A stretch of 64,000 nt of DNA from Tachypleus tridentatus. Its lineage: Eukaryota > Arthropoda > Merostomata > Xiphosura > Limulidae. The notes beneath the pieces are model-generated. The model searched no databases, was not told the origin of the DNA, and saw only the letters and a program-made list of their open reading frames with translations. Shown in pieces: positions 34,400 to 48,939 of this stretch. Each line of letters begins with the position of its first letter. Within the stretch, counting starts at the first letter, position 1. The stretch covers positions 22,708,034 through 22,772,033 of the forward strand of contig NC_134829.1 in the NCBI RefSeq assembly GCF_004210375.1, read 5' to 3'. The position numbers were made by a program, and so were the translations under genes.

Positions 34400-34720
34400 T
34401 TTTATGCTTTAAGTGAACATACTTTTCAGTAACGCTTTCAAAAAAATAAGACTGTTTCAGTTCAGTTGATTTCATTGTTTCAATTTAGGCGAGAAACCCA
34501 CACAATTTCATACGAACCTTTTTATTATTATTTGCTTCAATAAAGACAGATTATGCATAAATATCGGTTTATGCTGCTGGTATTATAATAATATAACTAC
34601 ATTATAAACGCAGAAAATTGACGGGAACACCTTTCCTTTTAAGGAATCTAGAAACGTTACCCACGATTTATTATTACTGTCGATCGTTACTGTAGAATGT
34701 AGATGTTTAGAAGTGGCTGT
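34400..34720 (-). pseudogene. 3'-end relic of the secreted-peptide family
   Basis: The stretch resembles the 3' flank of gene 2 (19735-20075): similar GAACATA-TTTTTCAGTAAC start, CTTCAATAAAGACAGAT motif, and then AAACTAGAAACGTTA followed by about 40 nt like the end of exon 2 reversed. The rest of the gene is missing. As with genes 2 and 4, a 37-bp array lies on its left (32.5-33.7 kb) and a fragment of repeat A on its right (34.8-35.1 kb), so this is a collapsed third minus-strand copy. Confidence 0.4.
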
Positions 34721-34799
34721 ATGACAAAGCTTGAAGCGACATTGTTAAGAAAACAATGAAATAGAATAAAAAAAAATTATTTTTCGCTTTATATATATT

Positions 34800-35090
34800 T
34801 CACAGTCAATTCACAATCATATTGGTAACCAAAGGACTGTCTATGTGCGGGTCAAAGGTTAGTTTACGAGCTCACAATGTTAAAATCTAAGGTTCGATTC
34901 TTTTCATATAGCCCATCTATAAATTTGCAACACAACATAACAACGACAAGAAGTGAAAAGTTAAGGACTGTGTATCGTGATAACTGTTTATACTAAGTAG
35001 AGTTAAGTAATTAAAAACTATTAATAGTAACTTTTCAACGAAAAGTTGACATTATGATAAAAAGAAAAAAGTCTGTCACGCGCATTTTTA
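34800..35090 (-). repeat. Repeat A fragment beside the 34.4-kb gene relic
   Basis: Contains CAACGACAAGAAGTGAAAAG and GTGTATCGTGATAACTGTTT in the inverted-A orientation. Confidence 0.5.
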
Positions 35091-35229
35091 ACCAATAGGA
35101 AAATTCTTCTTTCGTCCTTACTGCCCGTTTATTCATATCGAGGCACGTATCTGTGAAAGCAATAGAATTTACAAAACAAGTACAGACTTAACCCTTGTCC
35201 TATCAACTCGTCTTATAAATTCAAGGACA

Positions 35230-36650
35230 TAGGGTCACCGCTTCAGCAGTCTCATTTCACTTATTACTTGTGTGATATGCACCGAAAGTGTTGCCGTTTT
35301 GAAAGAGTACAATCTTCGGCGTCACTTTGAAACAAAACACCTATCAACATGTTTGAAATTTTCAGGGAAGTTCCGTTCTGAAAAATTTGAATACATGAAA
35401 CGTGTTTTTGAATCTCAAAAGAATGTCTTAACGAGAAAATTTGCTGAAAATGAATCTGTCACTCGTACAAGTTACAAAATAGTGCATAGAATGGTAGAGC
35501 GAGGAAAAACTTTTAATGACAGCAACTTCGTCAAAGAGTGTATGATGGAAGCAGCAAATGAGCTGTGTCCTGAAAAAAGTCAATTTCTTTGAAAGTATCA
35601 GCCTTTCAGCAACTTCAGTTGTACAGAGAGCAGAAGAACTTGGAGAGAACATCGCATTACAGATACGCCAAAAAGCTAGAGACTTCCTATGGTATTCTCT
35701 GGCACTGGATGGGTCTACTGATCTCTTGAGTACGTTAGAATTTCTCGTGCTCATTCGTGGAGTTAATTTGATCTTTCAGATCACGGAAGAGTTGACATCA
35801 GTTTGCAGCATGCACGGAAGAACAACTGGAGAAGACATTTTAATGGAAATTCATTAAACTTTACAAGACTATAACCTCTCTCATTTTCAGCGTTTCAATC
35901 AATTTCATGCTGGTATCACAAGAGATGTCAACCTGCAGTTTCAGAAAAAGATTATTGGTGATTAAAATAAGAATTTTTAGATATATTTTCAGTTGTTCGA
36001 CAGAATCAAAAGTGACATTCTCCTTTTTCAGAATCCTTTTGAAAGTATCATTGTAGACGTGACAGTGGAACTTCAGTTGGAGGTCATCGATTTCCAAGGA
36101 AATGACTTGTTGAAAGCAAAACACAGAGAGGGGCAACTGAAGCAGTTTGCATCTGGTATGGCATCAGTGTTCGGAACAACTTATGTCTGTGAACAAGCAT
36201 ATTCCAAAATGAAGTAGGTGAAGTCGGTACATCGATCAAGGTTGACTGATGAACATTTGAAAGCAATTTTAATGATTGGATGCAGCAATTCAAAACCGAA
36301 AATTGAAGATATTTTGAAAGCCAAACGCCAATTTCATAAATCTCACTAACTTTTTTGCGGCTTAGTGAAATTCATACATGCACTCACTATGTGCGATGTG
36401 ACAATTGTTTTTGTTAATGTCACTTTCTTTGATAACCTTTTGGTAAATAAAAAGTTGGTTGTATTTCTGTTTGTTTTTTATTATATTTGTGTATTGCATG
36501 CTACTCCCACATGACTAATGTGGCATCCTAAACTTAGTGTTAAGTCTTTTACAGAGAGCTTTCGTTCTAGCTTACGAGTATTGAACATAATGATCACGTG
36601 TCATTTTCCAAGTAATCTGGCCCCCTGTGAAAAAGGTTTAATGATCCCTG
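35230..36650 (+). mobile_element. hAT transposon remnant (GTF2IRD2-like), longer copy
   Basis: Starts with a BED-like finger (C-V-I-C then HFETKH, about 35265-35345), then SYKIVHRMVERGKTF (about 35470), YSLALDGSTDLLSTLEFLVL (about 35690) and TTGEDIL (about 35825). After an internal deletion the C-terminal FGTTYVCEQAYSKMK (about 36165) follows. A frameshift lies near 35570 and stops follow. The 3' terminus is at 36650, matching 6806. Confidence 0.7.
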
Positions 36651-36659
36651 CCTTAGAGT

Positions 36660-37800
36660 AACGTGTACTAAAAACTGACTGTAGCTTTGAAGTTTTATCT
36701 GGGAAAAAAAAATTAGGACAAGTTTCCGGGTTTGCAAAAACAGGTGTACAATTGAATCATAAGTATATACGGAATACCTGAGAAAAAATTTAGAAAAATT
36801 ACTTTACTATACCGTGCTTACACATCTATGCTATACACGCCATGAAGGGATATGATATTAAATAATCGCCCAAATAAATATTTAACTTGAAAAGCAAGGA
36901 ACAATAAAAATATAAACAAAAATCTGAAATATTTACTTCCATTTTTTGATTAATTGTGTTTTCTTTGATGAACTGGATTTCTGCGTCTAATTTCTTTTTT
37001 TACGCTGCTTTTTGAAAATGAAATACTTATTTAGGCAATAATTTAACAACATATACTTTAATGATGTGTATATAAAACATTTGTAAGTAGGGTATATTTT
37101 CTGTATTCAGGAATTCAGGTGTTCAACTATTCAAACAAGTGATACGTATACCTGTACAATCTGACGCTCAGATGATTACAATTATAAATGTAAAATAGAG
37201 CTTTAAGTATGTAACTTATTTGTAGAAGATTCGTACTGGCTTTCACAAACAAATATTCGTATTTTCAACATACTCTTTGGCTACTTTAAACTATGTTATG
37301 ACAAAACAGTAAGAAAAGCACACGATTCTTCTGGATTTTTAGGGATCGTTGAAATGTTATTATTAATAACTTTTAATCACTTAACTCTATCTTAATATAA
37401 ACAGTTATAACGATACACAACCCTCTGCCTTACACTTGTTGTCGTTGTTATGATTTCAGCAAAGTTACAGAGGGACCATGTTAGGAAAATCGAACCTTGG
37501 GTTTTTGCAGTGTGAGCTCGAAAACTTACCATTGACCCAAAGCGTGACAATGTGATTGTGAACTGAAATCACTCTAGCTACAAAATTTCGAGGCAGTGTA
37601 GGAAAACATACAGAGAAAAACAAACAAGAAACACTTATTGAGGTGAGACAAATTTTGAATTATTCACTGTAAATTAAAATAAAATTGTGAATATAAGTGA
37701 TAAGTTTGTTTACGGATAGAAAATCTTTAAATATTACTTTTTTTAAAAATGATATACGTTTTGACCCCTTTTCAGCTCTTTTTGCAGCTGTGTAATTAAT
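36660..37800 (+). repeat. Unclassified repeat A, unit 2
   Basis: Same order of landmarks as 6815-7925, including ATAATCGCCCAAATAA and the CATTGACCCAAAGCGTGACA block near 37530. Confidence 0.6.
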
Positions 37801-37959
37801 TGCGGGTACCGGAAACCGGTTTCTAGCGTTGTAAGTCGTCAGAGATACGTTGTGTCACTGATAGTGGGTTGTAATTAGAAACAGAATACAATATATTGTT
37901 CTTTGGTTTAAATTTCGTGTCTACCTTAATTTAACATGACCATAAGATCATTGGTTCGA

Positions 37960-38200
37960 TGCTCGTATCTGACATAGCTCATATCATTATGGTCTCGTTA
38001 CACCAAATATGTTCGCTCTTTCAGCCGTGGAGACGTTTTAATGTGACGGTCATTCACACTATTTGTTGGTAAAAGAGGGTAGTCCAAGAGTTGGCGGTGC
38101 GTTGTGATGACTAGCTGTCTTCCCTCTAGTCTTACACTGTTGAAACAGGGAACGCTAGCGCAGATAACCTTCGTATAAACTTGCGCGATGTTTCAAAAAC
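37960..38200 (+). mobile_element. SINE-1
   Basis: Diverged head, then a core from CACCAAATATGTTCGC. Confidence 0.75.
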
Positions 38201-38454
38201 AAACACATTATTATGGCAGTAAAGCACGTATATCTCTCTGTGGCAGGCCTGTCTGTTCTTTAGGAAATCTAATGGGAACAGTTGAGTTTCTTTTGTAACA
38301 AGGGCACGTAACTTTAACATCTGTTTACATAATTCGCAGAAGTAATTATTCTCCATACTAAAACGAATTGAACCTACTAAACATAGAGTATTTCCTTTAA
38401 ACATACTATACTGTTTCAAGCAGAATAAAGCAGAATTCACTTAATCATTGAAGA

Positions 38455-38515
38455 ATGAAGAATTGGGTGGTACAAGGTTTACCCGTAATCTTCACCGTAA
38501 TTCCGCTGAGTACAG
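38455..38515 (+). pseudogene. Exon-1 relic of the secreted-peptide family
   Basis: This 61-nt block matches exon 1 of genes 1 and 3 without indels: start codon, hydrophobic run and the GTAATAAATACAC donor context. It reads MKNWVVQGLPVIFTVIPLST, so charged and polar changes have weakened the signal peptide. About 280 nt of the family's upstream region and the first part of the intron are also recognisable (38170-38600). No exon 2 follows; the next recognisable element is a SINE from 38775. The block is absent from the matching place in unit 1, between 8070 and 8085. Confidence 0.55.
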
Positions 38516-38774
38516 GTAATAAATACACGCGTTGTATACTGTATTTATGAAATTAGAATGTTTAAGTCATTTCTTTTCATTTTTTTAGATTTTCCAAACT
38601 TATGATTAAACAACTAAAATATCTTTAGATCGTTAGTATTTATTTATTCAGAATCTTTATGACTTAACTAAATAGTTACAAATTGATTTCTTTAGAAAAG
38701 TTACTTTGAGGGTGTGATACTAAGTATGCTTTGTGCAGATATTTATTTTATAAATGATGTAGCTTTGGCGTAAG

Positions 38775-38995
38775 CGGTTCGAATCCCCATAGTACCACAT
38801 ACTCGTTCGTTCATCTGTGGAGGCGTCACAATTTGACAGTCAATCCCACTATTCGTTGATAAAAAAGTAGCTCAAGAGTTGACAGTGGGTGATGACGAGA
38901 AGCTGCCTTCCCTCTAGTCATACACTGCTAAATTAGGGACGGTTAGCGCAGATAGCCTTCGAGTAGCTATCGAACTTCAAAACAAACAAACAAAC
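38775..38995 (+). mobile_element. SINE-1
   Basis: GCGGTTCGAATCCCCATAG head part, core and tail. Confidence 0.8.
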
Positions 38996-39009
38996 ATCAA
39001 TCTTTTAGA

Positions 39010-40830
<1,821 letters not shown>

Positions 40831-41024
40831 TTCGTTCAAGCACATGAGTGTTATCATCATACAATGACATGCTGATCTGAGATCACTGTTTGATATGACA
40901 AAGTCAGAAATAAATATATGTGAAACAAAAGGCTAGGCCGCAAGAATTATATATTTTCACCATTTTTTATTTTTTAACAAAATTTTAAGCCAAATAACAA
41001 AAAATATTAAGTCAGAACTGACGT

Positions 41025-41316
41025 ACGACTAAATCTCGAACGAAGTGAAAGAAAATGAAACATTATATCATGCGGATGTATGACGTCATAGTGCTCATTG
41101 ATACCAAGTTTGTCTAATTAAACTGCAACGAATCTAACCTAATATAGCAGTTTCTGATTATAGTTATCATAAATATAATTATACTTCATAATAATATATT
41201 CTGAAATTCATACAATTGATACTGCATCTAACTTTATCACAATGTTTCAAATTTGGACAACTTTCACCTATGACGTCATGTTTCATTTTATTTCATTTCG
41301 TTCGAGATTTAGCCGC
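41025..41316. mobile_element. MITE-like element, unit 2 copy
   Basis: Counterpart of 8922-9188 with about 25 bp extra inside. TGACGTCA occurs at 41081-41088 and 41271-41278. Confidence 0.6.
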
Positions 41317-42202
41317 TAATCCAGATCTGGCTTTTGAAGGATAGTTGGCATCACTACTCAGGGTTGACCGATGTTTCAAACGAAAATTAATAGTGTATCT
41401 AGCATCTCCAATGACGCATGCGATCTTGAGATGGTACCACATCTACCAGAAACCAGTCGAGCCATTGTTGAAGTTAATTAACACTTTCCCTAAGCTAAAT
41501 AAAATCGTCGGTTGGCAAAGAGAATAAAATATTAAAAAGCTCAATACGCGATAAACCTGTTATATTAAAGATATATTTTACTTTTTTGTACAGCACATTC
41601 TAATTAAACGTTGTAGTTTCACGGAAAATATTAACATTCTAAAATTTCCTCACGGATCCGCAAATAACTATGGTGCTCTGCGGAGCTTAGTTTGAAAAAC
41701 AATGGCTTAGTACACCGTTATTAAATCAAGTTTAGGCACAGCGAAAATAGCTCATTGTATAATTTGTGCTTCAAAACAAACAATTAAAAAACCTAGTATA
41801 ATAGTATGAACACAACAGAGTAACATTTCTCAAAATAACATATTTCTCAAATACATTATTACTTATTACTAAAGTGGGTGTTTTGTTTGCAGATTTACTA
41901 TTACATATAGGTCAAAGTGGGAACAGCATGAATCGGTGTTTTCATATTTCAGGCTCACAATTTCAAAATTAAAAGCTCTGCTTTCCTCACAACATATTGT
42001 TAAAATTTCGTTTTATTCTATCAAATGATAACTGGGAGATTATCTTGCGACCTGCTAAAGTCCAGTCCAGCATCAATGTATCATCTTTCTCATTCCCTTT
42101 TGTCAATAAAGTCGGAAATTGGTATGTGTCGGTTCCAAGGGTATTTAACCAGTACGATTAAAACTAGGGGTATATTATGATGAACAAGTGACTGTACTCG
42201 TT

Positions 42203-42590
42203 TAGTTTATTTGTTATTAAGCGCAAAGCTACATAAAGGACTATCTGTGTTCTGCACACCACGATTATCGAAACCCGATTTCTATCACTATCAGAAACCT
42301 TCTTTTAGTTTTTTTTTTAAATTTAGACTTCATTATAGTATTTAGGTTTATTTCTTTTGAATTTGGCGCAAATCTGCACATTCCTTTAGTGTCAAAGCGG
42401 TATGTTTGAGGACTTATAACCCTGGATACCGTCTTTCGATTTCCGTTATGGGCAAAGAACAGATAGTCCTTCGTGTAGCTTCGTGCTTAAATAAAAATAA
42501 ACATGTTAAGCACAGAGCTACATAGCGAACTATCTGTGCTGTGCTCATCACTTGTACCACAACCCGATTTACAGCGCTGTACTACTTGGA
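42203..42590. mobile_element. SINE-2 cluster upstream of gene 3
   Basis: Duplicate of 10055-10440. Confidence 0.55.
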
Positions 42591-42660
42591 TAAGTTGTTG
42601 TAATGAAGAACATCACACCATATAATGTTCTATTCTTTAACCTTATAGTTTTTAACCACC

Positions 42661-42873
42661 TTAACTTAACACAATCCTAAATTCATTTGTTCGATGATTG
42701 TGTTTTACAAAACTCACATTATTATAGCAAGTAAAACACGTGCATCTCCTTGTGGTATACCAGTGTGTTGCAGTTTTCAGAAAATCTAATGTGAACAGAT
42801 GTGTTTGTGTTGTCATAATGACGCGTGACATAAACATCTGCATACATAATTCCCTGAAGTAAATATTGTCCAT
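42661..42873 (-). CDS. Divergent small ORF upstream of gene 3 (doubtful)
   Basis: A 70-codon frame, near-identical to the copy beside gene 1, with a few replacements such as D-W-S to H-W-Y. Confidence 0.15.
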   Translation of the reverse strand: MDNIYFRELCMQMFMSRVIMTTQTHLFTLDFLKTATHWYTTRRCTCFTCYNNVSFVKHNHRTNEFRIVLS

Positions 42874-42898
42874 ACAGAAACGAGTTTAACCTGTAAAA
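42812..42898 (+). promoter_or_regulatory. Gene 3 promoter: palindrome and degraded TATA
   Basis: GTCATAATGAC at 42812-42822 and TGTAAAA at 42892-42898, 87 bp end to end, as in gene 1. The degraded TATA is shared by the two plus-strand copies. Confidence 0.4.
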
Positions 42899-42964
42899 CA
42901 TGGAGTATTTTCTCAAATATTTATTTCGTAGCACTAGAAAGCAGAATACACTTAATCATCGAGA

Positions 42965-44402
42965 ATGAAGATTTGGGTGGTTCTAGCATTACTCATAATA
43001 ATCACCGTAATTCCACCAACTACAGGTAACAAATACACATGTCGTATACTGTATTTATGAAATTAGAATGTTTAAGTCTTTTTTTTTTCATATATATACC
43101 ATAAGCGAATCAAATATTTCTATATCGTCACTATGGGTTCATAGATATCCTTGATGGCTTGTTTGTTTATTTTAGAATTTTGTGCAAAGCTACATTAGGA
43201 CCATCTCCTTTATCCTTACCTAATTTAGCAATGTACGGCGAGAGGGAAGACAGCTGCTCATAACTGCTCACCACCTACTCTTGGTCAATTCTTTTTTCAA
43301 CGAATAACGGAGTTGGCTGTCAGATTATAACGAATCCGTGTCTGAAAGCGAGCATGTTTGGTGTGACGGTTATTTCAAACCGTTACCTTCAGATAACAAG
43401 GAGAGCGTGTTAACCGTTTGGCAATGCCGGGCCATACACTCTTTAGAAAAGTTAATTTCGAAGTATAATACTAATGATGTATTATGAGTGGATGTTTATT
43501 TAATAAGTGACGTAACATTTTTAGAGTAAATAACCAGCAGAAGAAATCTGGTATTTGTCCAGTTTTAACGCTACATATATACACATACAGTTGAATACTG
43601 TAGTTCAGCTCAAACGTTCAATCACATCCTAAGCGGGAAAAGATAAATTTTGATATTTCTATTTAGGTAATTTCTTAAGAATTTTGCGCGAAGCTACTGC
43701 ATACAGCCATACATAACTTTCTACAGCAACCATCATCTTGTGTTACGCTATTTTTATTTGAGGAAGAATCGGATATACAACCACTTATAGCACTCAAAGT
43801 GAAAAGTGCGATTATACAGAAAGTGTTGAACCAGAAATCTTTGAATACACATTCTGGACACTAACCACTAGTTAACCACTATATCTTGCGCTTTACTTTC
43901 GAGACAAAAATCGAAATAAAAATGTAGTTAAACAGGATTTGTTTGAAGGATACGATATCTTCAAGTTTTATTCTAAAGAATGATGAAGATATATGTTTCG
44001 TTTTCTTCAGACAATTGTACTAAGCTTTAGAATGTCAGAAAGAATAGTCTTCAAACTGTTAAGTGGAAATCATTAACTTCAGCTTCTCCTGCACAAGTAA
44101 AGATTCATTTAAAATGCATAATAAGGTTCATATTTTATAGTTAATACAGTTTATATGATGGAATATTATTTTCAATGTTACCGTTTGGTGAGGTTAGATA
44201 GTATTTCTTTTGTTTTCTTTATCTAGAATCAGCGTTTCTCCATTTTCTCCAACAGAGAAAAACGTTGGCAAAGAACCTATACCTTTCAGGCAACACCAAA
44301 GGTCTATCGTCATACCAAACGTCATTTAGAGGAGAAAGGATAAATTCTAAACAGAAGCTGAGAGCAGCTGAAATTTCCGAAATCGACATCAGCAATAAAT
44401 AA
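42965..44402 (+). CDS. Gene 3: two-exon secreted basic peptide, 78 aa, open but with a shifted internal frame
   Basis: Exon 1 is 42965-43025, the intron 43026-44226 (GT...AG), and exon 2 is 44227-44402. The joined frame runs 78 aa to TAA. Exon 1 gives MKIWVVLALLIIITVIPPTT and the split codon gives Glu. The tail begins ESAFLHFLQQ and ends KLRAAEISEIDISNK. Aligned by DNA to gene 2, exon 2 carries indels of +2, -1 and +2, so the middle is read in other frames and the original frame returns before KLRAAE. The result is still basic and cysteine-free. The intron holds a minus-strand SINE at the place equivalent to the SINE of genes 1, 2 and 4. The TATA position reads TGTAAAA. Either this is a functional divergent member or a pseudogene that happens to stay open. 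Confidence 0.45.
43158..43434 (-). mobile_element. SINE-1 in gene 3 intron
   Basis: Duplicate of 11022-11297. Confidence 0.85.
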
Positions 44403-45074
44403 TGTATAACGCTTTTAGTTTCTTTTAATGTTACACTTAACCGATCAATGATACAGTAAACATTCTGATTTTATTATGTAGTTATATAAAAAAATGCAAT
44501 ATATAATCTTGATTTCTTTATAATCTGTCTTTGATGAAGTAAATGACAACAAACAACTCTACATGAAAATATATTCATGTGTTCTTCTGCTAAATTAAAA
44601 TATTCAAACTGATTGAACTAAAGCAATGCAATCAGTCTCCTTTTTTTTAAACTGTTACTGAAATATATGTTCAACCAAATAGGTTAATATACAAAAGTTC
44701 TATCAACAGTTGATTAGTTACAGTAGGTTAGTTGTTATAATTAATTGAAATATCAATTTTTTTCAAACCACTTTCTAAGTTGGATTTACTTTATTCTTAA
44801 ACTACAAGACATATAAAAACATTCTTTGTAACGTGAACTAAAACACTGTATTCAGTTTTATTTCAATATGGTCTCATATACTGACTGTTTTTCATAAAAC
44901 CAAAGCAAATCAATGAGCTATATCTGCTCTGCATATCACAAGTACGAAAACAAGTGTCGTAAGCGAGAAGTAGGGAGTGAGAAATAGTCACAGAAAAATA
45001 CCATATTTATGTGCACAACAACCGTAACATAACTCAATACGTTAAATGATAGAAAGAACAAAAATAATTTCGAT

Positions 45075-45365
45075 TAGAGTCCGATAGACTCAATTCTATA
45101 AACACTTCTATATCGTTACATGAGAATCAATCGTTTATACACTTCTACATCGGTACATAAGACAAATGTCTTTGCGAACTTCAGTATCGGTACATGGGAC
45201 TAAATCGTTTATACTTTAATATCGGTACATTGCACAAAATCATTTAAACATTTATGTGTCAGTATAATAGACTAAATTGTTTAAACACTTCTATACCGGT
45301 ACTGAGGACTAAATCGCTTACACACTTCTATATCAGAACATTGGACAAAATTGTTTACACAAAGT
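45075..45365 (-). repeat. Degenerate 37-bp minisatellite (unit 2, inverted)
   Basis: Tandem-duplicate copy of 12915-13205, about 0.7 kb beyond gene 3. Confidence 0.75.
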
Positions 45366-47463
45366 TTTGAACTCAACTTCAACATCCATCTCTGTCTCTA
45401 ACATACATTCCAGCAAATCCAAGATCCACTTCCTTTGGTTCCGGGAAAGGCATTTCCTCAAGTACATTGTCTTCTCCCCTCTCAAGATGCTAAACGATCA
45501 TTCGTTAACGTCCTCAATCGCTGGAATCCTCGTCCAATAGCAAAGAACTGTCCAATCGACCCAGGGCAGGATCTATGGAGGTCAATAGTCCTGTTTCGAA
45601 TAAAGACAGTAAAGAAAGAAGAGGTGGTCGTAAAAAGAAGGGTTCTCCACCCAATTCGCCTACACATAAATAGAAATGGTTCTCTTGATCCAATAAAACT
45701 GTTGAGATTTACGTTCTAATCTGGATGACATCAAAACACTAATTCCTTCTTACCATCCTGTATGTCTTTCCTTACAGGATACATGCAGAAACCTGCCGAC
45801 ACAGTCACTTTTCGTCTGTTTTCTTTGTACAGAAATGACAGACATGAAGGGGTGTCACTGTTAGTTGATCAGCATGTGCCGTCCTTGTCTTTGCCAAACA
45901 AAACACCCTTGGAGGCCGTAGCCATCCGTGTTTCCTTGGGTAATACCATAACTGTTTGTTTTCTCTACATGTCACCTGAAGAGACATATGATCAATCAGG
46001 CCTTGATATTGTCATTGAACAGTTGCTGTCTCTATTTTTAATTTTAATCCTATGGGACTTTAAACAACATCATCACGCCTGGGGATGTGCGGATATTGAA
46101 AGGAGGGTCGCTCCGTATTGCATATGCTCTCTGATCACAATCTCTCTCTTTTCAGTACTGGTTCTTATACTTATTGTAACGCACCTAGTGTGTTCTTTTC
46201 TACAATTGATCTGTCAGTTTGCTCCCCTATTCTCCCATTTTTCTTCAAGGGTTGACAATAATCAACGAGGCAGTGATTATTTTCTTATAATTTTGAGAGA
46301 GACTGGCCGTGGTCGATACCACCTAACTCGCGGAAGTAGGATCAATTAATCTTGCCCTCTTTCACTACTCTCACAGAATTTGATCCTGTCATCGTAGGTA
46401 AACCATCAGCAGACGACAGTGTGGCAGCGGTAACTGACTGTATTATACAAGCAGCTCTTCAGTGTATTCCTAAAACCACGTTTTCCACAATATCCTCGTC
46501 TGTGATGGAATCCTGCCTGCCACATGGCACTGAAGGCTCTGGTACGATCCTGGTATACTTTTCGTTGATATTCCACACTCTCGCACTGCATCGCTTTCCA
46601 ACAGGTCCGTGCACATCCTTGGTAGGAAAGACGTCGAAGCCAGAAGGAATCTTGGATTAATTTCACAACCAGCATATCTTCAACCATCAGTTCCAAATTC
46701 ACATGGGACAAGATTCAATAGGTCAGTGGACAATATAATTCTGTCCCCCTCTTGATCTTTCTCTTTGATTGCCATAAAGTAACTGATACTCGGAACATCG
46801 CCGATAATCTAGGTGAAAGGTTTTGCTGGGTATCTAGCACTTCTGCTTCAAACTATTTAACTATCAATATTTGAGCAGAGCGATCACCGATTTCTTTTCG
46901 AGCTGATAGTCTCTACACTATGAAATGCTACGCCATCTATCTTCTGCTTCTCTTGTTATTCTTCTGATTGTTTTTAACCGGATCTGGCAGGAGAATGTTT
47001 TTCCTGATTCTTTGCACCGGGCAATTCTCCTACCTTTCTCTAAGCCTGGGAAGGATCCCAATATTCCTTCGAACTACCGTCCATTTGCTTTGACGAGCTG
47101 TCTCTGTAATACCTTAGAGAAAATGGTTAATGCTCGTCTTGTTTGGTTCCTCGAAAAGTCAATCAGAGAAGCTGATGTCAAACGACAACATCTTGTATCA
47201 ATTTTATTTGACATTGAGTAGTCTTATGATACAACATGGAGGTATGGCATATTGTGAGACCTCCATATATATGGGTTACGTGGCCATTTGCACATCTTTA
47301 TTAAAAAGTTTTAATTGGCAGGAGATTTCAAGTTCATGTGGCTTCGACACTTTTCCGTTTTTTTCTTCAGGAATTTGAAGTACCGCAGGGCAGGAGTTCG
47401 AGTGTCACTCTCTTCTGTATAAAGATTAATGCCATCACTGAACAATCCCTTCTCATTGCTGTA
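45365..47463 (+). mobile_element. LINE remnant, endonuclease plus RT half (unit 2)
   Basis: Tandem-duplicate copy of 13205-15307 with the same domains and the same SINE cut at its 3' end. The endonuclease motif reads WDFKQHHHAWG, and a TAG interrupts the RT motif F-D-I-E-(stop)-S-Y-D at 47219, which is intact as FDIEKSYD in unit 1. Confidence 0.7.
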
Positions 47464-47708
47464 AATGCTCTCGACTCGTATCTGAAGATCGCAGGTTCAA
47501 ATCCCAATCACGACGAACATACCCGCCCTTTCGGAAGTGGGGGCCTTATAATGTGACGATCCATCACACTATTCTTTGATAAAGGAGTATACAAAGAATT
47601 GGCGGTGAGTGGGGATGACAATCTGCCTTCACTCTTGCCTCACACTGCAAAATTAATGACGACTAGCGCATATTGCTCTTGTGTAGCTTTTCGCGAAATT
47701 AAAAACAA
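47464..47708 (+). mobile_element. SINE-1 cutting the LINE, unit 2
   Basis: Duplicate of 15308-15556. Confidence 0.85.
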
Positions 47709-47998
47709 ACCACCAAACTTAATCAACTAAATCATAAAGCCTTAATGGACAGTTTTGATGTAATCTCCCTCTTCACAGAAGTCCCAACCACTTAAGCTTC
47801 CATGATAGCTATAAGACTTTACATCTAATACCTCAACCCATTGATACACATCACAAGCAACAAATTTGCAAACCTTATAGAATTCACTGACACCCAAACT
47901 AATTTTATGTTCAGTGACCAAAACTACCTACAAGCAAATCACCAAAGAATGAGGAATCCGGTTCTTGCCAACATTTTCACCTTCTCTGTATCACGTGC
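47709..47998 (+). mobile_element. Penelope-like RT fragment (unit 2 core)
   Basis: Tandem copy of 15557-15845, with a further stop replacing the Glu after the P-T-T motif. Confidence 0.6.
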
Positions 47999-48261
47999 TG
48001 ACTTGGAAGAATGATAAATATGATTAAACTTGTATTAGGTGAAGGTTTTAATGAAAGTTAAAGCCTCTTAATCGTGCATCATGCTCTAGTATTGAGGAAT
48101 ATTTAAGCCTATCAAGCTTGAACGAATTGTAAGAATTAAAAAATGTGAAAGCCTGTTAACTTCTGACAGATTTATTATTATAAACTCATTTTAATATCGA
48201 TGTTTCTTTCAGTTAAATATACAGGAAGAAATACATGTAACTTATAATATTAAATGTGTAT

Positions 48262-48485
48262 TGCGTGAAAGACAGTATTGTAGATTTATCTGCAATTTAT
48301 ACAATTTATCCTGACGCTTATAAAAGATAATATATGAAACTCTAGAAAAGGCAGCATATATTAATTATTAATGTGCTTCGGTCGGTATACTATGAACTTC
48401 TAAAGTAACAACTGTCACTGACGCTATGTAATCGGGAACTTCAGATATATGACCACAAACGTTTAAATATATCAAATACTCCAAA
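48262..48485 (+). repeat. ~210-bp direct repeat, first copy (unit 2)
   Basis: Duplicate of 16105-16335. Confidence 0.6.
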
Positions 48486-48539
48486 CCATTTAACGTCGGA
48501 CGTTGTTATTTGTATGAAGTTGTTACATACCTTTAATAG

Positions 48540-48658
48540 TGAAGTCCCCTAGTGGCACAGTGGTATGTCTGCGGACACGTACACTAAAAACTTTCAATAC
48601 CCGTGGTAGGCAGAGTACAGATAGTGTGCTTGTTCTTAGTTCTAAACAAACAAAAGAA
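48540..48658 (+). mobile_element. SINE-2
   Basis: Duplicate of 16385-16505. Confidence 0.7.
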
Positions 48659-48939
48659 ATTAAACGGTGAAAAGCGAGGATTGTGAATAACTAGATAGCT
48701 CCACGTGAACTGAATTGTACCTACATCAACTCAAACAATTAATTAGCTCATCGTGAACCGTCCATAATTTTTAAAGGAAGTTCCCGCCCACAAGAAAGAC
48801 TCAACGATGTTTGTTATTTTCTCAAAACCTTGTATATAAATTATTATTTGTATTAACTATTTGTAAGAATCGTTATTTAAAATTCTATTATTACTTGTAT
48901 ATTAAAAATATATCTTTTTCTCACAAATGCAAGTGGGAG

